Origin: an uncultured bacterium
GTDB taxonomy: Bacteria > Cyanobacteriota > Vampirovibrionia > Gastranaerophilales > Gastranaerophilaceae
Direction of reading: 5' to 3'
Assembly: GCA_900554095.1 (NCBI GenBank)
Contig: USGC01000056.1
Coordinates: 1 to 9,709, forward strand
Length of the DNA: 9,709 nt
A program made the position numbers and the translations under genes. Shown here piece after piece: positions 5,857-9,709 of the stretch (its first letter is position 1; each line of letters begins with the position of its first letter). Under the pieces are notes generated by a model. It had not been told where the DNA came from. It did no database searches and worked only from the letters and a program-made list of their open reading frames with translations.

Positions 5857-6888
5857 ATGTATGTAAACAAGTGCGTCAAGTGCGGTCGTGAATTTGAAAC
5901 TAAAAACCCCAAGAGAGTTATTTGTCCGGATTGCTTATACCCGGATAAGAAAATGATTATATCATCGGTTTCACCTCAAGATGGCGAAACTTCAGCTTCA
6001 ACTCAGCCAACAGGCGAAGCAAATCAGCCTTTGCGGGGGTATAGTACAGAAGATAAACCGCAGTTTTATAGCAGCTATTCAAGCGGCGGCAATGATAATC
6101 AAAGATATAACAGACCGCAGCAGCGTCAATACAATAACCAAGGCGGCTATAGACGTGATAATAACCGCGATAACAGAGGCGGTTATAATAGAAATTATAA
6201 TCAAGGCGGCGGATATAATCGCAGCAATAATAGAGGCGGGTATAACCAAAGACCGCAGCAAGGCGGCTACAATCGTGATAACCGCGGAGGATTTAATAAC
6301 AGACGCCCTCAGCAAAACAGATTTAATAACAACAGGCGCCCTATGAACCGTCAAAAAGGGCCTAAGCAGCTACTTGTAAGTAAGGAGCAATTAGAACAAA
6401 TTGAACTTCTTTATAAGGCAATGCTGCCGCTTCCAAATCCGGATTGCCATGAAGTTATTGGCGAAAAAATCGGGCTTGAACCAAGAAAAGTATTCTTTGG
6501 TATCAACCTCGTAAGACAAAAAATGATGCTGCCAAAGCTTCCTTTCCCGAAACGCAAACTCGCAATCTCTCCGGATCAATTGTTTGCTATTAAAAACTTA
6601 TACGAACCATTGCTTCCGCTTCCTCCAATCGGATGCCACAAAATTATTGCAGCTCAGCTTAAAATGGATGAATGGCGTGTTCACGTAGGTATCGGGCTTA
6701 TAAGAAGCCAGATGGGCTTACAACGCTGGAACCAGGAAAGAGAAGACTGTCCAGAAGAATTCAAAAATCAAAAAAATGAACAAGCGGATGAAACTCCGGC
6801 AGCAGTAGCAGCCGAAGTAGCTGAAACTGAGCCGGCACCTGAAAAACCAAAACGCGGCAGAAAACCTAAAAAAACAGAAGATGCTTAG
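5857..6888 (+). CDS. zinc-ribbon / RGG-rich protein with duplicated 57-residue domain (uncharacterised)
   Basis: I do not recognise this 343-residue protein as a named family. Residues 6-26 are a zinc ribbon (C6-x2-C9-x13-C23-x2-C26). About 80-167 is low complexity, built of G, N, R, Q and Y, with three RGG[Y/F] units (107-110, 126-129, 143-146) and more GGY units (96-98, 118-120, 136-138). Residues 172-228 and 235-291 are two ungapped copies of one 57-residue domain, 21 of 57 identical by my count, sharing a core LPLPxxxCHxxI and the end V-x-x-G-I-x-L-x-R. The tail ends in a basic PKRGRKPKK (331-339), resembling an AT-hook. ATG 5857 has AAGAGG at 8-base spacing. rimM starts 3 bases after the stop, so the genes should be co-transcribed. 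In many bacteria rpsP and a KH-domain gene occupy this place. RNA binding, perhaps with condensate formation, is inferred from composition and context; DNA binding is the alternative. Confidence 0.85.
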   Translation: MYVNKCVKCGREFETKNPKRVICPDCLYPDKKMIISSVSPQDGETSASTQPTGEANQPLRGYSTEDKPQFYSSYSSGGNDNQRYNRPQQRQYNNQGGYRRDNNRDNRGGYNRNYNQGGGYNRSNNRGGYNQRPQQGGYNRDNRGGFNNRRPQQNRFNNNRRPMNRQKGPKQLLVSKEQLEQIELLYKAMLPLPNPDCHEVIGEKIGLEPRKVFFGINLVRQKMMLPKLPFPKRKLAISPDQLFAIKNLYEPLLPLPPIGCHKIIAAQLKMDEWRVHVGIGLIRSQMGLQRWNQEREDCPEEFKNQKNEQADETPAAVAAEVAETEPAPEKPKRGRKPKKTEDA

Positions 6889-6891
6889 ATT

Positions 6892-7401
6892 ATGTCAAAA
6901 TATGTTTCTGTAGGCAAAATCTTAAATTTCCACGGAATTCAGGGTGAAGCTAAAGTTGGTTTTTCTAAAAACCAGCAGGATTTCTTTTGCGGACTGAAAA
7001 AGGTTTTTATCCGGCAGGCAGACAGTTATTCACCGTTAAAAATAAAGCGTATTAGGCTTAACAAAAACTCAGCAATTGTTAAGTTTGAAGGTATAAATTC
7101 CATTGATGAAATTGTCGAATATAAGGGTAAGATAATTTTTGTTGAAGAACAAACTATACGTGAATCCTTAGAAGACGACGAATTTTTAATAGATGAATTA
7201 GTAGGGCTGGATGTTCTTGATCAAAACGGCGAAAAGCTTGGATTTGTCGTCGGTGTTTCAAACAACGGCGCAAATGATTTGCTTTCAGTAAAAACAAAGT
7301 CAAAAGAAGTTGCCCTTGTGCCTTTTGTAAAAGCGATAGTTACTGATGTAAGCATAAATGATAAAAAAATAAAAATTAAAAATATTGAGGGGCTTTTGTA
7401 A
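6892..7401 (+). CDS. rimM: ribosome maturation factor RimM
   Basis: RimM binds ribosomal protein S19 and helps mature the 3' (head) domain of 16S rRNA in the 30S subunit. The 169-residue length is typical. The N-terminal RimM barrel starts with VGKILNFHGIQGEAKV; the G8-K-I-x3-H14-G15-x2-G18 signature is complete. The C-terminal PRC-barrel covers about 95-166, with DEFLIDELVGLDV (96-108), GANDLLSVK (126-134) and VPFV (143-146). It lies 3 bases after the RGG protein gene and ends directly at the ATG of trmD, the usual rimM-trmD order. No clear Shine-Dalgarno precedes it, so translation probably depends on coupling to the upstream gene. Confidence 0.95.
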   Translation: MSKYVSVGKILNFHGIQGEAKVGFSKNQQDFFCGLKKVFIRQADSYSPLKIKRIRLNKNSAIVKFEGINSIDEIVEYKGKIIFVEEQTIRESLEDDEFLIDELVGLDVLDQNGEKLGFVVGVSNNGANDLLSVKTKSKEVALVPFVKAIVTDVSINDKKIKIKNIEGLL

Positions 7402-8076
7402 ATGAGATTTGATGTATTGACGTTGTTTCCGGAAATGATTACATCTCATTGTAAATTTTCAATTCTCAAACGAGCCTCTGAGGCCGGAGTAATTTCCGTG
7501 AATACTGTTAATCCGCGGGATTTCACTCTTGATAAACACAAAAAAGTCGATGATACACCTTATGGTGGTGGAGCTGGAATGGTCTTGATGCCTCAGCCGT
7601 ACGTTGATGCTTACGAAAGTATTGAAAAGTTAGAAAGTTCAGTTACCATAATGCTTTCCCCTCAAGGCGAAACATTAAATGAACTGCTGGTAAAAGATTT
7701 TGCTAAATATGATCAGATGATACTACTTTGTGGGCACTATGAGGGGTTTGATGAGCGTATCAGAGAAATTATAAAACCCAAAGAGATTTCCATAGGTGAT
7801 TTTGTACTTACAGGTGGGGAGCTTCCGGCGCTTTGCCTTATAGATGCTGTCAGCCGTAAAATCGAAGGCACGCTTGGTAAAATTGAAAGTGCAGATGATG
7901 ATAGTTTTTCAGATGGGCTTTTGGAATATCCGCAGTATACAAAACCTCGAGAATATAGAGGTTTAAAAGTTCCGGAGGTTCTTCTGAACGGTAACCACAA
8001 AAGTATAAATGAATTCAGACAACAGCAGAGAATTTTGCGTACAAAATTACGTCGTCCTGATTTGCTGGACAAATAG
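7402..8076 (+). CDS. trmD: tRNA (guanine-37-N1)-methyltransferase
   Basis: TrmD methylates G37 next to the anticodon of tRNAs reading CUN, CCN and CGG, using SAM, and so prevents +1 frameshifting. It is an essential SPOUT-class homodimer with a trefoil knot. Diagnostic segments are MRFDVLTLFPEM (1-12), VDDTPYGGGAGMV (49-61), the SAM-site LLCGHYEGFDERI (108-120) and EISIGDFVLTGGE (128-140), then SDGLLEYPQYTKP (170-182). D171 appears to align with the catalytic Asp of the E. coli enzyme, followed by NGNHKSI (196-202). At 224 residues it is slightly shorter than most homologues; the end LRRPDLL is present, so it is complete. GAGGGG (7387-7392) inside the rimM end serves as ribosome binding site. 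The next gene is convergent, with only 6 bases between stops and no terminator hairpin. Confidence 0.97.
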   Translation: MRFDVLTLFPEMITSHCKFSILKRASEAGVISVNTVNPRDFTLDKHKKVDDTPYGGGAGMVLMPQPYVDAYESIEKLESSVTIMLSPQGETLNELLVKDFAKYDQMILLCGHYEGFDERIREIIKPKEISIGDFVLTGGELPALCLIDAVSRKIEGTLGKIESADDDSFSDGLLEYPQYTKPREYRGLKVPEVLLNGNHKSINEFRQQQRILRTKLRRPDLLDK

Positions 8077-8082
8077 TAATTT

Positions 8083-8547
8083 TTATTTCTTTAAAAACTT
8101 AGGACTTCCAATTCCAAATCCGTCTTTTACTAAGGAATATAGCGCATAAATTCCTAACCCAGCAGCACTAGAGCCTGCAACTTTTTTATTTTTAGCAAGC
8201 AGTGCACCAAGACCTAGGCCGAGAGGAACAACGTTATCAACAAGCATTGAGCCGAAACCTGAAAAATAGCCAATACCCGAATTGATAAAATGTAAAAATC
8301 CACTTCCTAAACTATATTTGAAAATTTTGTCTTTGACTTTAGCCTGAACCATGCTTGGACTGTCAAGTCTTTGCGACGTTTCATACAAATCCATGCAGAC
8401 ATTAGCATCGCGGCTTTGAGCGTAAACATCAGACTGAAGTTTTCCTATAACATGCGAATCATACGCAATAAGCCCTAAAGCCGTTGCTCCAGCCGCTTTA
8501 GCTAAATATTTTACATAATTTGATTTTATTGTGCTAATTACGCTCAT
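8083..8547 (-). CDS. small glycine-rich membrane protein, unknown function
   Basis: This 154-residue protein is not recognised. It has a likely membrane helix near residues 14-30 (YLAKAAGATALGLIAY) and Gly/Leu/Val-rich hydrophobic stretches near 90-118 and 124-140, the middle one containing VVPLGLGLGALL. Between the first and second lie about 50 polar residues (33-80) with one cysteine. No signal peptidase or lipoprotein motif is visible, so it is probably an inner-membrane protein. Start ATG 8547 is preceded by AAAGG, which overlaps the stop of the upstream HEAT-like gene (TAAAGG); 11 bases separate the genes, so they should be one transcription unit. Its stop lies 6 bases from that of the convergent trmD, so the transcripts probably overlap as antisense. 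Confidence 0.7.
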   Translation of the reverse strand: MSVISTIKSNYVKYLAKAAGATALGLIAYDSHVIGKLQSDVYAQSRDANVCMDLYETSQRLDSPSMVQAKVKDKIFKYSLGSGFLHFINSGIGYFSGFGSMLVDNVVPLGLGLGALLAKNKKVAGSSAAGLGIYALYSLVKDGFGIGSPKFLKK

Positions 8548-8558
8548 TTTTCAAGCCT

Positions 8559-9392
8559 TTATTTTTTAGTATCTGTTTTTGGGGTGTCTTTTACTTCAAA
8601 TTCTTTTTCAACTGTTTTTCCTGACATTTTCAAAAGAATATTAGTTGCCTGATTTGCATCTTGTCCGTAACCTTCTGTTGAGTGCTGCATGTTTTTGAGA
8701 ACGTTAACGGTGTAATCATCGCCTGTAACTATTCTTGCATCAAGCATGCTCAGAGCTAAAATCCGGATTTGTTGAGAAGGATCTTGAAGCATTTTATTTA
8801 TTAATGCTGTTAAAGCCGGATCATCCTTTCTGGATTCATCTTCTTGAAGCCGTGCTACAACTTCCTTTGCACCCATCATACGAACTTCTTTATCTTGGGA
8901 ATTTAAGTAATTTTCAAGATTTCTTATATAATCATCAGTTAATTCAACAATTTTTCTTTTTTCTGTTTTTTTCTCTGATTTTGTTTCATCTTTTTTTTCT
9001 GTTGCAGAAGATGCTTGAGGTTTTGCAGGAGGGGTTGATAATGCCGTTATATTTTGCTGCGGCTGCTGAGGCTGAGCCTGTTGAGGGGACTGGTTTAATG
9101 TTTGGGACTGAGATTGGGTTCCCCATTGGTTTGTGTAGTAGTTTGATGGGTACGCATTACCCGGAAACGCTCCATTATTCGGAGCTGTACCAGATGGATT
9201 CAAGTTTGGCACACCAACTGAGGGATTGTAGATTTGAATATTTACTCCTGCATAATTAGGCATTGGCGCTTGAGGCGATGCATAAGCCGGTATTTGAGGC
9301 TGCTGCATTGAATACGCTGGAGCGGGTTTTGCACTTTGTGCGGTTTGCTGAGGCTGAATACCCGGGGTCGTTTGATTTTGAACTGAATTCAT
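8559..9392 (-). CDS. Q/P-rich protein with C-terminal HEAT-like helical domain
   Basis: This 277-residue soluble protein has two parts. Residues 1-125 are low complexity, rich in Q, P, N, A, S and Y and surely disordered; residues 131-147 are a charged Lys/Glu linker. About 152-257 looks like three HEAT/armadillo-type helical hairpins. They are TDDYIRNLENYLNSQDKEVR plus the helix to about 183, DPALTALINKMLQDPSQQIR with the helix to about 222, and DYTVNVLKNMQ to about 257. Repeats of this type are protein-interaction scaffolds. A short charged tail follows (261-277). There is no signal peptide or membrane span. ATG 9392 has an AAAGG ribosome binding site about 8 bases upstream. It is followed by the glycine-rich membrane protein in the same direction. 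A scaffold or adaptor role is a guess; the HEAT assignment rests on helix pattern, not on a search. Confidence 0.75.
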   Translation of the reverse strand: MNSVQNQTTPGIQPQQTAQSAKPAPAYSMQQPQIPAYASPQAPMPNYAGVNIQIYNPSVGVPNLNPSGTAPNNGAFPGNAYPSNYYTNQWGTQSQSQTLNQSPQQAQPQQPQQNITALSTPPAKPQASSATEKKDETKSEKKTEKRKIVELTDDYIRNLENYLNSQDKEVRMMGAKEVVARLQEDESRKDDPALTALINKMLQDPSQQIRILALSMLDARIVTGDDYTVNVLKNMQHSTEGYGQDANQATNILLKMSGKTVEKEFEVKDTPKTDTKK

Positions 9393-9507
9393 AACACTAC
9401 CTTTAATTACTACTTAATTTAATAAAGTATTTTAAGCTCTAATTATTGCTTATTATTCATGATTTTTAAGAAATGTTAAATTACTTTTTTTTAAACAAGA
9501 TTTTGTC

Positions 9508-9513
9508 TATAAT
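9508..9513 (+). promoter_or_regulatory. -10 box directly before the second YkgJ-like gene
   Basis: A perfect TATAAT (9508-9513) lies 7 bases before the ATG at 9521. There is no Shine-Dalgarno sequence and only a T-rich stretch at the -35 position. This is the same leaderless arrangement as at 2746 and 5266. Confidence 0.42.
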
Positions 9514-9520
9514 TATAGAT

Positions 9521-9685
9521 ATGGGAAGTTATGAAGAAAATTATCTTGCGAAGCGTCCTCAGGAACTCTGCCATATGTGCGGCAGGTGCTGTCGTGTCGT
9601 AACAACAACAAAACCGTATAGTGAGTTAAAAATGCTTGCAGCAAACGGGAATAAGTATGCTGTTGATTTTTTAAAAATTTTATAG
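9521..9685 (+). pseudogene. second YkgJ-like cysteine-cluster gene, N-terminal part only
   Basis: The visible 54 residues start a YkgJ/CxxCxxCC protein: C17-x2-C20-x2-C23-C24 (CHMCGRCCRVV), then YSELKMLAANGNKYAVDFL. It parallels the intact gene at 2746: from the first Cys to the FL pair is 33 residues in both, with AENGDNFAKQFL there and AANGNKYAVDFL here. Whereas that protein continues, this one meets TAG at 9683-9685, just after a short T-run, 24 bases before the window ends. Adding one T to the run would carry the frame past the stop (KIFIEEIS...), so a frameshift or sequence error is possible. ATG 9521 is chosen over 9473 because it follows a TATAAT box by 7 bases and the extra upstream residues are only hydrophobic noise. 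The remaining Cys motifs would lie beyond the window. Confidence 0.55.
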
Positions 9686-9709
9686 AAGAAATTTCCAGGT
9701 TATGTTACA

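Noticed and set aside
5981..6354. Ile/Ala-rich open frames on both strands (121 and 91 codons)
   Set aside because: They arise from the repetitive AAT/GGC/CGC codons of the RGG region in other frames and have no start signals.
6094..6357. Repetitive tract considered as CRISPR or a tandem-repeat element
   Set aside because: Units are irregular, in-frame codon repeats encoding GGY/RGG; there are no constant repeats with unique spacers.
8735..9259. 174-codon open frame on the plus strand
   Set aside because: It is a shadow of the Q/P-rich HEAT-like gene; the F/L/H-rich translation reflects the complement of Gln, Lys and Asp codons.

Overview
The window is AT-rich and looks like a chromosomal segment of a gut-type, non-photosynthetic cyanobacterial relative (Candidatus Gastranaerophilales / Melainabacteria, Vampirovibrionia). 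This is inferred, not searched. The clues are a prepilin-like N-terminus ending in A-FTLAEVLITLG, two YkgJ-like Cys-cluster proteins, a small EF-hand protein, and low-GC housekeeping genes of ordinary bacterial type.

Layout, left to right. Positions 1-210 hold the 3' end of an unrecognised gene of higher GC (about 49% by hand count, against about 34% just inside the next gene), followed by a hairpin with a T-tract. Near 310 there is a break. On the minus strand a B12-binding/radical-SAM-type protein is cut off exactly where composition changes. It overlaps, and is probably translated with, an upstream AI-2E-family membrane protein (699-1748). A divergent promoter region (1749-1892) then leads to an EF-hand protein, a YkgJ-like cysteine-cluster protein and the radical SAM rRNA/tRNA methyltransferase RlmN, all on the plus strand. 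Convergent with rlmN is a type IV prepilin-like gene (about 4424-5135, minus). It keeps a good promoter and ribosome binding site but is broken by several frameshifts, so it is called a pseudogene or a switched-off gene. Next comes dtd (D-aminoacyl-tRNA deacylase).

Positions 5857-8076 form a tight three-gene cluster: an unusual 343-residue protein (zinc ribbon, RGG/GGY-rich low-complexity region, two copies of a 57-residue domain, basic AT-hook-like tail), then rimM and trmD with 3 and 0 bases between genes. Convergent with trmD is a minus-strand pair: a Q/P-rich protein with a HEAT-like helical domain, and a small glycine-rich membrane protein. At the right edge a second YkgJ-like gene begins but meets a stop after 54 codons.

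Functionally the intact plus-strand genes centre on translation: RlmN (rRNA/tRNA methylation), DTD (removal of D-amino acids from tRNA), RimM (30S maturation) and TrmD (tRNA m1G37). The RGG/zinc-ribbon protein in that setting is the best candidate for something undescribed, plausibly an RNA-binding factor. A second theme is that three genes (2746, 5266, 9521) have a -10-like box only 6-7 bases before the ATG and no Shine-Dalgarno sequence, which suggests leaderless mRNAs.
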